From Solibacter sp039934035 (GTDB lineage Bacteria > Acidobacteriota > Terriglobia > Bryobacterales > Bryobacteraceae): 64,000 nucleotides of DNA. The notes under the pieces were generated by a model that saw only the letters and a list, made by a program, of their open reading frames with translations, was not told the origin of the DNA and did not search any database. Positions 23,076-32,314 of the stretch are shown here, one piece after another (the stretch's first letter is position 1; each line of letters begins with the position of its first letter). The translations under genes and the position numbers were made by a program. The DNA lies in NCBI GenBank assembly GCA_039934035.1, contig JBDTMZ010000156.1, forward strand, positions 62,001 to 126,000, read 5' to 3'.

Positions 23076-25319
23076 TTACTGAATCTGGTAACTGGCGCGG
23101 CCGGGGGCGGTGCGCTCCACCTGGAAGGTGAGGTTGCCGCGCTTTTCGCCGCGCAGTGTTTCCGGCGGCAGGGCAGGGGACTGCTCGATGGTCAGGGTGG
23201 CGCCCGTCAAGGTGACCGTCCGCTTCCAGTCTTTGCCTTTGAACTCCAGTCCGCCGCCGGACTCGCGCACTTCGACCGCGCCGGACTGGGCAAACGCGCC
23301 GGATTCCGGCATGAAATTCGCGTTGGTATCCTTCCACGTGAATTCCATCCAACGCCCGCCATCCGCCGCGGAGAACACGGCGCGCGCCCTGGTGGATTCC
23401 AGGATCCACTCCGCCGCGCCATCGCCATCGAGGTCGGCACTCCAGACGACGGTGGCATTGCGCGGCACCAGAATGACGCGCATGGGCAGGGCGAGATCCG
23501 AGCCTCCGGAAGTCTTCAACGTCCAATCGCGCAGCCCCGCAACGCCCTCGGCGGCGAACACGCGGAATTCGATGCGGCGTTCGTCGGTAGGCGCGACGCT
23601 GAGATCGGCGCGCGGCGGCAGGAATTCCAACCCATGGCCGGAGGGCTCCAGATGGTAGGTCTGAATTTGCGGCGAATTGTTGCGCAGGGAAATTTCCAGA
23701 TTGCCGCCGGCCTTCGGTTCGATGGGGGCCACCGGAGGCTCGGGAGTCAATTCGGTTTGCGGGCCGAAGTGGAACTGCATGCTGGAGAGCAGGCGCAGCG
23801 ACGCCGGGCGGAAGAGTTGTACGCGCGCGCGGCCGAGCGCGACGCCGTCCGCCTCGAGGGTGAGAGTGGCATAGTCGCCGTGGACCGCTTCGGCGGGCAC
23901 GGTAATTTCGTAATCGATCTCATTGGGGGATTTGGTGGTGGGCTTCGCGGTGTAGCCCTCGGGCAAACGCAGGCGGGAGCGCGCGGCCACTTCGGCGGAA
24001 GAGTACATGGTGGCGACGTTATTGACGCGCCCGGCCACCAGGCGGTGGAGATCGTTAAAGAACGCGGAGGTTTCCGGCGCTTCGATGGCAATGCCGATAC
24101 GTACGCGGTTGCCGGGGGCCTTGCCGGCGGGAATGCGCAGGCGGGCGCGCAGGTGGGCATCGTCCCAATCGAAATCCGTGGGTTTGCCGGCGGCGAGGAA
24201 GGGTCCGACCGGCCGGTGCGCCATCTGCAGAATGACTTCGCCCGCTTCCGGCGCGGCGAACTCCATGGCCAGAATGCCGTTCTCGAATTCAATGGAGAGC
24301 AGTTCGGCGGTGGCGTAGACGATGTTCTCGCTAGGCGAAAAATTGGTGCATGCGCGGCATAGCCCGTCGGGCCCCAGCGATACGCTCACGGGAAGCCAGA
24401 GCGATTGTTGCGCGCCCACGTTCACGCCGGGGATGACCAGGGTTCGTTTGCCGCCCGGCTCGACGACCCGCAAATCGTCATGGAAAGGTTTGGCGGAGGA
24501 ATTGGTGATGCTGACCGCGCTGGCGGTGCCCGAGATGAGTTGCACGGCACTCACGCCCTCCGGCAGCTTGCCGGTCACGGGCCTGGGCGCTGCGGTGTGT
24601 TTCAAGCCGGGAAACAGCCGGGTCCAACCGCGCAGCAGGGCGGCATCGCGGCGGAGCGCGGCGGTGGACGGACGTTCGTCTCCGGAGAGGCCCACGGCAC
24701 CTTTCCGCAGTAAGGTGTCGGGATTGGCGGCCCACCCGGCGGGGAAGAGGGCATCTTCCACATCGGTCCACAAGAGCGCGCCGCGTGCGCCATTCATGGC
24801 GTCACGGCTGCGCGCGAAGGCCGTGGGGTCGTTGGCGGAAATGGTGGCGACCGGAGCGGGCGGCGCGGCGGCGTCGATGGCCAGAGCGAGGCCCTCCACA
24901 TAGGCGATGGGCCCGCCGTGGGATTCGGTCTGGGTGGCCAACAACTGTTCGAGTTGCTTCACCCAGGCGTGCTGCTGCGCGGCGTCGAGATGCGCGGCAA
25001 GCAGGCCGGGAGCCGGAGGGAGAGGGCGAATCCACGCGCGCATGCCGAGCTTACGGAGCAGGCGGACGAAGCCGATGAGGTCGCGGCGCGGACTGGTGCG
25101 GCCGGTGAGGTCGTAGTCTCCCGGCCCGAGTTGGTGATAGTTGACGGGAATGGAAAACTCCACCGTCTGCACGCCGATATTCTTGAGCCAGACCAGCTCG
25201 CGCTCCCACAGGGTGCGCGGGTAGAGATAGTACGGGAACTCGACCGCTTGCAGGTAGTCTGCCGCCCACGCCGCCGGTGTGGCGATGGCGAGCAGCAGGA
25301 GCGCGGCCAGGCGCTTCAA
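23076..25319 (-). CDS. secreted protein with GH35-like N-terminal TIM-barrel region, function uncertain
   Basis: 747 residues from a TTG start at 25319 whose last two bases are shared with the preceding gene's TGA. This gives a good signal peptide (KRLAALLLLAIATPAAWA). Residues 20-250 resemble the start of glycoside hydrolase 35/42 barrels (VQTVEFSIPVNYHQLGPGDYD; LIGFVRLLRKLGMRAWIRP), but the ENEYG-type acid/base motif is not evident (YVEGLALAIDAAA occupies that place). The C-terminal 450 residues look like beta-sandwich domains. It may be a non-catalytic or divergent glycan-active protein. Coupled to the upstream DnaC-type gene, which is an odd partner. Confidence 0.7.
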   Translation of the reverse strand: MKRLAALLLLAIATPAAWAADYLQAVEFPYYLYPRTLWERELVWLKNIGVQTVEFSIPVNYHQLGPGDYDLTGRTSPRRDLIGFVRLLRKLGMRAWIRPLPPAPGLLAAHLDAAQQHAWVKQLEQLLATQTESHGGPIAYVEGLALAIDAAAPPAPVATISANDPTAFARSRDAMNGARGALLWTDVEDALFPAGWAANPDTLLRKGAVGLSGDERPSTAALRRDAALLRGWTRLFPGLKHTAAPRPVTGKLPEGVSAVQLISGTASAVSITNSSAKPFHDDLRVVEPGGKRTLVIPGVNVGAQQSLWLPVSVSLGPDGLCRACTNFSPSENIVYATAELLSIEFENGILAMEFAAPEAGEVILQMAHRPVGPFLAAGKPTDFDWDDAHLRARLRIPAGKAPGNRVRIGIAIEAPETSAFFNDLHRLVAGRVNNVATMYSSAEVAARSRLRLPEGYTAKPTTKSPNEIDYEITVPAEAVHGDYATLTLEADGVALGRARVQLFRPASLRLLSSMQFHFGPQTELTPEPPVAPIEPKAGGNLEISLRNNSPQIQTYHLEPSGHGLEFLPPRADLSVAPTDERRIEFRVFAAEGVAGLRDWTLKTSGGSDLALPMRVILVPRNATVVWSADLDGDGAAEWILESTRARAVFSAADGGRWMEFTWKDTNANFMPESGAFAQSGAVEVRESGGGLEFKGKDWKRTVTLTGATLTIEQSPALPPETLRGEKRGNLTFQVERTAPGRASYQIQ

Positions 25320-26065
25320 AATCGCTTGCCCCGTCGGATGCGGTAATCGTCGCTGGAAGCCACTTTGATCACCTTGCACATTTCGAAGAGGCGCGAGCGG
25401 GCGCGGTCGCCCACGTGATCGCGCAGGGTGCGGCGGTAGTCGACTCCCACCGAAGTGCGCTGGGTGGTGACGCTGCCGGCATCCGCATCGGGCAAATTGG
25501 TGGTGGCGATGAGCGGCTTGCGGTTGTTGCAGCGGTGGGTGACGATCGAGGTGACGGTATCCTGCACCCAGTCGGTGACGCGATGCGCGCCGAGGTCGTC
25601 GAGCAGGAGCACTTCGGTATCGAGGGCCATGCGATAGGCTTCTTTGTCGGAAGAATTGGAGGCGGAATCGTAGCCTGAGCGGATGCGGTCAAGCAGGGTT
25701 TGATAGTCGGTGAAGACGCCCTCGAAGCCTTTTTGGATGATGCGGCGCAGCGCGGCCACGGCAAGGTGGGTTTTGCCGGTGCCGGGCTCGCCGATGAGGA
25801 GCAGGCCAGGGCACGGGCCGAGGGGGAACTCGTCGGCGTAGGTCTTGACTGCGAGCATGACGTTGCGCAGTTCCTGCATGCCATCGGTTTTGAAATTGTC
25901 GAAGGACGCTTCGCGGTAGAGTGGGGGAATTTGTGCGCGATCTTCCAGGCGTTCGGCGCGTCCTGTATTGAGGCAGGCGCAGCGTTCCGCGCCGCTGACG
26001 GTGGCGCGCTCCACGATGATCCAACCGGTGCCGCCGCACTTCTCGCAAACCGCTTGGGTGGACAT
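25316..26065 (-). CDS. DnaC/IstB-like ATP-binding protein with N-terminal zinc ribbon
   Basis: 249 residues from the ATG at 26063-26065. Residues 8-35 form a zinc ribbon (CEKCGGTGW...CAC), as in DnaI-type helicase loaders. The AAA+ core has Walker A GEPGTGKTH, Walker B VLLLDDLGA, sensor-1 LIATTN and an Arg-finger region YRRTLRDHVGDRARSRL. It likely loads the replicative helicase; IstB transposon helpers share the fold but no transposase is nearby. A GGAGGG lies only one base before this ATG, so the ATG at 26074 is a possible alternative. Its stop overlaps the start of the secreted GH35-like gene. Confidence 0.85.
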   Translation of the reverse strand: MSTQAVCEKCGGTGWIIVERATVSGAERCACLNTGRAERLEDRAQIPPLYREASFDNFKTDGMQELRNVMLAVKTYADEFPLGPCPGLLLIGEPGTGKTHLAVAALRRIIQKGFEGVFTDYQTLLDRIRSGYDSASNSSDKEAYRMALDTEVLLLDDLGAHRVTDWVQDTVTSIVTHRCNNRKPLIATTNLPDADAGSVTTQRTSVGVDYRRTLRDHVGDRARSRLFEMCKVIKVASSDDYRIRRGKRF

Positions 26066-26167
26066 ACCCTCCATTATGCTGCAGACGCGGATGGGGGGGC
26101 GGTGGGTTTCGTGGAGGCGGGGAGCACGCGGGTGATTGGGGCTTGGATTGGGTGGATCGGATAGATA

Positions 26168-26196
26168 CCGTGGGGCGCCCGAAGCCTGCCCCACGG
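26168..26196. repeat. 9-bp inverted repeat upstream of the DnaC-like gene
   Basis: Perfect arms CCGTGGGGC (26168-26176) and GCCCCACGG (26188-26196) with an 11-base loop. It is in the 216-base gap between the PPC-repeat gene's stop and the DnaC-like gene start, on the path of minus-strand transcription. It lacks a T-run, so a terminator call is not supported; an operator or dispersed repeat is possible. Confidence 0.5.
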
Positions 26197-26281
26197 AGCA
26201 CGGTGCCGTTGGACGCGGACCGGACCGTCCTTAGTATACACCTCTAACAAGTGTTGCGACGGGCGAAGGTTCTAGTACCGG

Positions 26282-28423
26282 CTACGGCGTAACCAGTTTC
26301 GTCGTCAGCGAGTAAGTGCCGTGAGCTGTGTAATTCCCCAGGGGCTCCACTACCAGGAAGTAGGTACCCGCGGCCAGTTCGCGGAGGATGCGCGAATTGG
26401 TGTTGCCGCCGCTATCGTCGTCCTCATCGAGCACGGCGCCGGTGGCATCCAGTAACTTCAGGTACGCATCGAATTCGCTGGAAGTGAGGCGCAAATCGAG
26501 GCTGCCATCGTTGGGCACCGTCAGTTGGTAGATGTCGGCGAACACCCTGCCGGCGGATTGGCAGCCGGTGTAGGTGATCACGCCGCTGGCGGTCTCTCCC
26601 GCTCGGAGCGCGGTCTTGGGCGTGCACAGGGGCGGCCGCGGCCCGGCGGTGGTGCGCAGGTCCACTTGGTACAAGCCGCCCGCGGTACCGGTTGCATCCC
26701 GCACCGCCAATTTGTAGGCGCCCGCGGGAAGGTACTGCACGATCAGGGCATCGCGGGCCCCGTAACTGTTATCGTCGCTGCGGATTTCGTGGCCGGCGGC
26801 ATCGTACAGGGTGAGGTAGCCGTTCACCTCGCCCGAGGACATCACGGCGAGCGTCAGCGTATCGGCGGAGAGCGTGAAGCCGTAGTAATCCACCGGCTGG
26901 CTGTTGGCGCCGGTGCAACTGCGCGGTCCCAGGCGCTGGATGAAGCCGCCATTGAGGTCGAGCGATTGCACGTAGCTGCAGGGGGGGATGTCGTGCGCGG
27001 TGAATTTGTTGGTCAGAAAGTAAACGCCCGCACCGGAGACCGCCGCGGCCACGACCCGATAATCGCCGGCCGGCAGGTCGGCCGAGAGATGGGAAGCGCC
27101 GAGCCCGGCCGATTGTCCGGCGCGTACGATCAGATTGTCGCTGGTGTCGCGAATGGCCAGATTCGTGTCGAAGAGCGAGGAACTCATGTCGAGTTCCAGC
27201 GTCCCGGCCGACGGCAGGGTCACGGTGTAGACGTCTGACATTCCCAGACTGGTGCGGCACGGCGCGTTCACCAGCGCGGCGTAAAGGTCGCCCAATTTCA
27301 GCGGGGAGGTGGCGCAGGGCTGGGGCGGGCCCGCCTGGACTTGAAAATCGAGCTTGTAATTGCCGCCCGAAGGCAGGTCGCTGAAGAGCTGCAAGCGGTA
27401 GAATCCCGCGGGCAGTCGGGCCCGCAGGTTGGAGGTCACGTTGAAGGCGGGGTCGAAGCCACCGCCGCCCGAATCCGACGCCAGCAGGTTGCCCGCGCTA
27501 TCCAGCAGCATCAGGGTGGTGCTGAAATCGCCGCTGGTGGAAGTTGCGCTGACCAGGCCGGGTTCAGCCAGGGTGAAATTGTAATAGTTGTAGTAGCGCT
27601 GATCGCCGCTGCCGGGAATGGTGACGAAACAACTGGAGGCGGCGATTGCGCCGGCGTCGCTATCGGCGGCGGCCAGGGACTTCACTTCGCGGCAGGCTTC
27701 GTCGCCGGCGATCTGGTAACTGTTGGCGATGCGGTAGGCGCCCTTCCCGCCGCCGGAAGCAGTGATGACGATCAGGTACTGGGAGTCGCCGAGAAGGCGC
27801 ACGTTCACCGCGCCCGGCGTGGGCGGCAGGAGTGACCGTCCGTCGAGCGAGCGAACGGCGATGAGGGGCGCGAAATCCGCGCTTTCCACGCTCACGCTGA
27901 GGGTGCCCGCGCCGTCGGTGGTCAGGGTATAGGCTTCGAAGGGGGTTCCATCCGGCGCGAGGCAGCCCGACGACGGAAGTTGACCGTCCACCGTTTGGCG
28001 GCGTCCGAGATTGGGGAAGGCGGCGCAGAGAACGCCGGGTTCAGCGGTGAATGCCGTATTGATGGCGAAATTGCCGGTCTGCGCGACACCGCGCCCATGC
28101 ACCAAAAGGGTGTAGGCGCCGGCCTCGATGGGGCGCGCCAGGGAGGCGCCGGAATCCAAGCGTGCGCCCGAAGAGTCGCGCAGGGTCAGGAACTGATCGG
28201 CGGGATTGCCCGCGAGTTCGATGCGGAGCTGGCCGCGGACCGGGAGATCGAGGCGATAGGGGATGTAGGGAGTTAGATCGGTGAGCCGGCAACTCAAAGC
28301 GGTAAGTGCGCCGGAGTGGGTTCCATTGGGGAGCAGCGTGTCGATTGGGGGACATTCCTGAGCGTGGGCCAGGAGGGTGCCGAAGAAGACGGCAATTCCC
28401 AAGGGCGTGGCGCTGCGACTCAT
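26282..28423 (-). CDS. large secreted protein of pre-peptidase C-terminal (PPC)-like beta repeats
   Basis: 713 residues from ATG 28421-28423 (MSRSATPLGIAVFFGTLLAHAQ, signal peptide). The mature protein is a string of about six beta-sandwich units, each with a Cys near its start and end and a D/N-x-Y-x-x-x-L core followed by G-T-Y/G-x-Y-x-L (for example GTLELDMSSSLFDTNLAIRD; LPAGDYRVVAAA; DAYLKLLDATGAVLDEDDDS), as in PPC domains. These are normally accessory domains of secreted peptidases; here no catalytic domain is visible, so a binding or structural surface role is likely. An in-frame extension to 28612 overlaps the pyr promoter and is not used. Confidence 0.8.
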   Translation of the reverse strand: MSRSATPLGIAVFFGTLLAHAQECPPIDTLLPNGTHSGALTALSCRLTDLTPYIPYRLDLPVRGQLRIELAGNPADQFLTLRDSSGARLDSGASLARPIEAGAYTLLVHGRGVAQTGNFAINTAFTAEPGVLCAAFPNLGRRQTVDGQLPSSGCLAPDGTPFEAYTLTTDGAGTLSVSVESADFAPLIAVRSLDGRSLLPPTPGAVNVRLLGDSQYLIVITASGGGKGAYRIANSYQIAGDEACREVKSLAAADSDAGAIAASSCFVTIPGSGDQRYYNYYNFTLAEPGLVSATSTSGDFSTTLMLLDSAGNLLASDSGGGGFDPAFNVTSNLRARLPAGFYRLQLFSDLPSGGNYKLDFQVQAGPPQPCATSPLKLGDLYAALVNAPCRTSLGMSDVYTVTLPSAGTLELDMSSSLFDTNLAIRDTSDNLIVRAGQSAGLGASHLSADLPAGDYRVVAAAVSGAGVYFLTNKFTAHDIPPCSYVQSLDLNGGFIQRLGPRSCTGANSQPVDYYGFTLSADTLTLAVMSSGEVNGYLTLYDAAGHEIRSDDNSYGARDALIVQYLPAGAYKLAVRDATGTAGGLYQVDLRTTAGPRPPLCTPKTALRAGETASGVITYTGCQSAGRVFADIYQLTVPNDGSLDLRLTSSEFDAYLKLLDATGAVLDEDDDSGGNTNSRILRELAAGTYFLVVEPLGNYTAHGTYSLTTKLVTP

Positions 28424-28545
28424 GTTCCAGTTTAACCCAGCCCCGAATAAAAGGTTGCGGGACTCGTTTGTCCGAATAGCAAAAGGGCGCGGGAGTGTCT
28501 CGCCCCATGCAAGCTGATTTGGGCATGGCGCGGGGAGACAGAGTA

Positions 28546-28575
28546 TTGGCAATTTCGACGTACCAGCGTGATACT
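28546..28575 (+). promoter_or_regulatory. sigma-70-type promoter for the pyr operon
   Basis: TTGGCA (28546-28551) and GATACT (28570-28575) with an 18-base spacer. Transcription would begin about 28582, only some 11 bases before the pyrR ATG, and GGAG at 28585-28588 would be the RBS. Good match by eye; not tested. Confidence 0.6.
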
Positions 28576-28592
28576 CTGTCATTCGGAGCAAT

Positions 28593-29144
28593 ATGGCCAT
28601 CACGCGCGACAAAGCCCAGCTGATGAGTGCGTCTGAGATTGACCGGACGCTGGTACGGCTGGCTCACGAAATACTCGAAAAGACGAAGGATCTGGACCAA
28701 CTCGCCTTCATAGGAATTCGGCGCCGCGGAGTTCCGCTGGCACAGCGGCTCGCGGCCAAGATCGAGAGCCTGGAGAATCGCCAGGTGCCGGTGGGGATTC
28801 TCGACATCAATCTTTATCGCGACGACCTGAGTACGGTGGATGTTAAGCCCGTGGTGAGCGCCACGGAAATCAGCTTCAGCGTGGCGGGAAAAGACATCAT
28901 CCTGATGGACGATGTGCTGTACACGGGACGCACCATACGGGCGGCGCTCGACGCGCTGTTCGATCATGGACGGCCGGCACGCGTGCAACTGCTGGTGCTG
29001 ATCGACCGCGGCCATCGCGAACTGCCGATCGAGGCGCGCTTCATCGGCCGCAAGGTGCAGACGTCGGACATCGAAATCATCGAGGTGAAGTTCCAGGAGA
29101 TTGACGGAATGGAAAAGGTGCTGTTGGTGGAGAAGGCGGAATAG
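28593..29144 (+). CDS. pyrR: bifunctional pyr operon regulator / uracil phosphoribosyltransferase
   Basis: 183 residues. PRTase features: IGIRRRGVPLA near the N-terminus, the PRPP loop VILMDDVLYTGRTIRAA (here DIILMDDVLYTGRT, about residues 104-118), and LIDRGHRELPI. PyrR either binds pyr mRNA leaders to promote attenuation or makes UMP from uracil and PRPP. It heads the pyrRBC run; seven bases separate it from pyrB. The likely promoter leaves almost no untranslated leader, so no PyrR-binding attenuator precedes this gene; regulation may act elsewhere or the enzyme activity may be the main role. Confidence 0.95.
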   Translation: MAITRDKAQLMSASEIDRTLVRLAHEILEKTKDLDQLAFIGIRRRGVPLAQRLAAKIESLENRQVPVGILDINLYRDDLSTVDVKPVVSATEISFSVAGKDIILMDDVLYTGRTIRAALDALFDHGRPARVQLLVLIDRGHRELPIEARFIGRKVQTSDIEIIEVKFQEIDGMEKVLLVEKAE

Positions 29145-29151
29145 GCCAAGC

Positions 29152-30060
29152 ATGCCAGCGGGATTGCTCGGAATCGAGGAACTGGACCGCGCCGAGATCG
29201 AAGCCATTTTGGCGCGGGCCAAGGATTTCCAGCCGATGCAGAGCCAGAGCCTGAAAAAGCTCGATACCCTGCGCGGCAAAATGATTGTCAATTTGTTTTT
29301 CGAAGCTTCGACGCGTACGCGGACGAGCTTTGAAATCGCGGCGAAGCGCCTGGGCGCCGACGCGGTGTCCATCACTGCGTCAGGTTCCAGCGTGAGCAAG
29401 GGCGAATCGCTGGTGGACACGCTGAATACGCTGGGCGCGATGCGGCCGGACGCGATTGTGATGCGCCACGCGGCCAGCGGGGCTCCGCATTTTCTGGCGC
29501 GGCACCTGCCGACGCCGATCATCAACGCAGGCGACGGCACGCACGAACATCCGACGCAGGCGCTGCTGGATGCGCGCACGATTCTGGATCGCTGCGGGCA
29601 CCTGGATGGCCTGAAGGTGGCGATCATCGGCGACATTGCGCACAGCCGCGTGGCGCGCAGCAACGTACATCTGCTTTCCAAATTCGGCGCGGAGATTGTG
29701 CTCTGCGGACCGGCTTCGCTGCTGCCTGTGGAGCTGGCGCAACTGGCGTCCGGCGTCCGCCTCACGACTAATATTCGCGACGCGATCGGCGCGGCGGATG
29801 TGATCATGATGCTGCGGGTACAACTGGAACGGCAGCACGAGGCGAATTTTCCAGCCAGCGAATATTTCCGGTTTTATGGGCTGCAACTGGAGCACATGGA
29901 CCTGGCCAAGCCCGATGCCATCGTGATGCATCCGGGGCCGATCAATCGGGGACGCGAGCTTTCCAGCGAGGTGGCGGATTTCCAGCGGTCGGTGATTCTG
30001 AATCAGGTGGAGAATGGAATTGCGGTACGCATGGCGGTGCTCGAAAAGGTGATTGGATAG
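29152..30060 (+). CDS. pyrB: aspartate carbamoyltransferase catalytic subunit
   Basis: 302 residues from ATG 29152. The carbamoyl-phosphate loop is FEASTRTRTSFE (STRT), followed by the SVSKGESLVDT loop, HPTQALLD, and MHPGPINRGREL near the C-terminus. It makes carbamoyl-aspartate, the first committed step of pyrimidine synthesis. No pyrI regulatory subunit is adjacent, so the enzyme may act as a trimer or pair with the dihydroorotase encoded next, as in bacteria with ATCase-DHO complexes. One base separates its stop from pyrC. Confidence 0.96.
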   Translation: MPAGLLGIEELDRAEIEAILARAKDFQPMQSQSLKKLDTLRGKMIVNLFFEASTRTRTSFEIAAKRLGADAVSITASGSSVSKGESLVDTLNTLGAMRPDAIVMRHAASGAPHFLARHLPTPIINAGDGTHEHPTQALLDARTILDRCGHLDGLKVAIIGDIAHSRVARSNVHLLSKFGAEIVLCGPASLLPVELAQLASGVRLTTNIRDAIGAADVIMMLRVQLERQHEANFPASEYFRFYGLQLEHMDLAKPDAIVMHPGPINRGRELSSEVADFQRSVILNQVENGIAVRMAVLEKVIG

Positions 30061-30061
30061 C

Positions 30062-31336
30062 ATGCCGATCGTAATCAGGAACGGAAGGGTGATCGACCCG
30101 TCGTCGAATACGGACCGCGTGGCGGACGTGCTGATTGTCGACGGGCGGATTGCGGGTGTGGCGCCCAATCTTTCGTCGCCGAAGGCGGAAGTGTTCGATG
30201 CCTCGGGGATGATTGTGGCGCCGGGCTTCATCGATATGCACGTGCATTTGCGCGAGCCGGGCTTCGAGCACGCCGAGACCATCGAGAGCGGATCGCGGGC
30301 GGCGGCGGCGGGGGGCTTCACGTCCATCTGCTGCATGCCGAATACGAAGCCTGTGAACGATAGCGCGATGGTGACGAGCTACATCGTGGAGCGGGCGCGC
30401 AGCAAGGGGGTGGTGAACGTGTTCCCGATCGGCGCCATCACGAAGGGGAGCGCGGGCGAGGAACTGGCGGCGATCGGCGCGATGAAGGCGGCGGGCGCGG
30501 TGGCGATCAGCGACGACGGTCTGCCGGTGATGAACGCGCGCGTGATGCGCCGCGCGATGGAATTCGCGCACAGCTACGACCTCCCGATTATTCAGCATTG
30601 CGAAGACCTGAATCTCAGCGCGGGCGGCGATATGCACGAAGGCGTGCCGAGTGTCCGCTGGGGACTGCGCGGCATTCCGGCAGCCAGCGAGGATGTGATG
30701 GTGGCGCGCGATCTGGTGCTGGCGCAACTGACTGGCGCGCGCTATCACGTGGCGCACATTTCGACGCGCAATGCGGTGGCGATGGTGGAATACGGGCGCA
30801 AGAGCGGACTGCCCGTGACGTGCGAGACGACGCCGCATCATTTCGCGTTGAGTGACGATCTGATGCCGGCGTACGACAGCAATTACAAGATGAAGCCGCC
30901 GCTGCGTTCGTGCGGGCATCGCGAGGCGGTGATCGAGGGATTGGCGGCGGGCACGATCGGCGCGATTGCCACGGATCATGCGCCGCACGCGGGTTCGGAG
31001 AAGATGCAGGAATTCGAGCGCTGCCCGTTCGGGATCATCGGGCTGGAGACGGCGATTGCGCTGGCGCTGGAATATCTGGTGGCGTCCGGCAAGATCACGC
31101 TGGCGCAGATGGTGGCGTTGTTCACGACGGGTCCGGAAGGGGTGATGCGGTTGGGGCGCGGCACGCTGGCACCGGGAGCTCCGGGCGATGTGACGGTGTT
31201 CAGTCCGGATGTGGAGTGGACGTACGACGTGAATCAATCGGCATCGCGAAGTCGGAATTCGCCGTTCGACGGGCGGACTTTCCGAGGGGGTCCGATGGCT
31301 ACGGTGGTGGACGGCGAGGTGAAGTGGCAGCGGTAG
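30062..31336 (+). CDS. pyrC: dihydroorotase (type I)
   Basis: 424 residues from ATG 30062. Metal-site motif DMHVHLREPG, then AAAGGFTSICCMPNT, later His ligands in YHVAHIST, and TDHAPH with the catalytic Asp. It cyclises carbamoyl-aspartate to dihydroorotate. The length and motifs are of class I dihydroorotases, which often pair with PyrB. It is the last gene of the run; 260 bases without a clear gene follow. An in-frame ATG at 30053 overlaps pyrB and is less likely. Confidence 0.96.
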   Translation: MPIVIRNGRVIDPSSNTDRVADVLIVDGRIAGVAPNLSSPKAEVFDASGMIVAPGFIDMHVHLREPGFEHAETIESGSRAAAAGGFTSICCMPNTKPVNDSAMVTSYIVERARSKGVVNVFPIGAITKGSAGEELAAIGAMKAAGAVAISDDGLPVMNARVMRRAMEFAHSYDLPIIQHCEDLNLSAGGDMHEGVPSVRWGLRGIPAASEDVMVARDLVLAQLTGARYHVAHISTRNAVAMVEYGRKSGLPVTCETTPHHFALSDDLMPAYDSNYKMKPPLRSCGHREAVIEGLAAGTIGAIATDHAPHAGSEKMQEFERCPFGIIGLETAIALALEYLVASGKITLAQMVALFTTGPEGVMRLGRGTLAPGAPGDVTVFSPDVEWTYDVNQSASRSRNSPFDGRTFRGGPMATVVDGEVKWQR

Positions 31337-31595
31337 GGTTGCCGGTAGGTAGTGGGGGGCTATGACGGAAGGGGCTGCCTCCGGTTAGTTTGGAATTTTG
31401 ACTGCTGGCACCAGTGCGGTTCTGGTTCCTAAGTCGAGGAACGGCTGCAGTTCGCCGTCAAATCGGCGGTGTGCATTTTTGGACGATGTGGCGCGCTAGC
31501 CAGTTTCCGGTAACGCCACTTTTTGTCCACCTATACCACTCACGCCATCGAATCTTCGTTGTGATTGCGGATGCGAACTAATTTAAGATAATGCC

Positions 31596-32240
31596 ATGCG
31601 CTTTATGCGTGTTTTTCTTTTCGCCCTGGCCTCGGCTGATACGTGCGCCTGGGCCGCCGACAAGGTGACGGCGGAATTGCTCGCCGCAGCGGAGACTGGC
31701 GACAATGGCAGGGTTGAAAGCCTACTGGCTGCTGGCGCAAAGGTCAATGCCAAAGGGAAGGGTGGCATGACTCCTCTCCTCGCGGCAACGACAAACAACC
31801 ATGACAGTACGGTCAAGCTCCTGCTTGTTAAGGGCGCACTGCCGGACGCGAGAGGCGATAGGGATTCGACGCCGTTGTTCATCGCCGCAAGAGACGGTCA
31901 CGATTCAGTCGCCGTGGCTTTACTTGCTGGCGGCGCGGATCCCAATGCAATCGACATCGACGGGTGGACGCCCCTGCTGCGAGCAGCCAGAGGTAACCAC
32001 GCAAGCACAGTGCGACTCCTGCTAGACCACCGTGCCAATGTTGATCAGACCACCACGAGCAATTACACCGCCTTGATGTCCGCGGCACGGTGGGGCTGTG
32101 CCGATGTCGTACCTGTTCTCCTCGCGGCCAGAGCGAATCTGAACATTACTGGGAAGGATGGACGCACTGCGTTGGCATGGGCAAAAGAATCCAAGATAAA
32201 GGTCATTATTGATGCCCTCGTGAACGCAGGAGCGAAGTAG
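31596..32240 (+). CDS. exported ankyrin-repeat protein
   Basis: 214 residues with an N-terminal leader (MRFMRVFLFALASADTCAWAA). Five ankyrin repeats follow, each with the TPLLxAA and VxxLLxxGAxxNA pattern (for example GMTPLLAATTNNHDSTVKLLL, STPLFIAARDGHDS, GWTPLLRAARGNHAS). Ankyrins bind proteins; export suggests a periplasmic partner. Codon use looks less GC-biased than the surrounding housekeeping genes (more A/T at third positions), in line with it opening an accessory stretch. No RBS is visible. Confidence 0.82.
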   Translation: MRFMRVFLFALASADTCAWAADKVTAELLAAAETGDNGRVESLLAAGAKVNAKGKGGMTPLLAATTNNHDSTVKLLLVKGALPDARGDRDSTPLFIAARDGHDSVAVALLAGGADPNAIDIDGWTPLLRAARGNHASTVRLLLDHRANVDQTTTSNYTALMSAARWGCADVVPVLLAARANLNITGKDGRTALAWAKESKIKVIIDALVNAGAK

Positions 32241-32314
32241 ATACCTGTGCCCCCGCCAAATGCCGCAATATGGGCGGTAGCGAAACGGGGATGCCGGAAA
32301 CTGCCCAGACGCAA

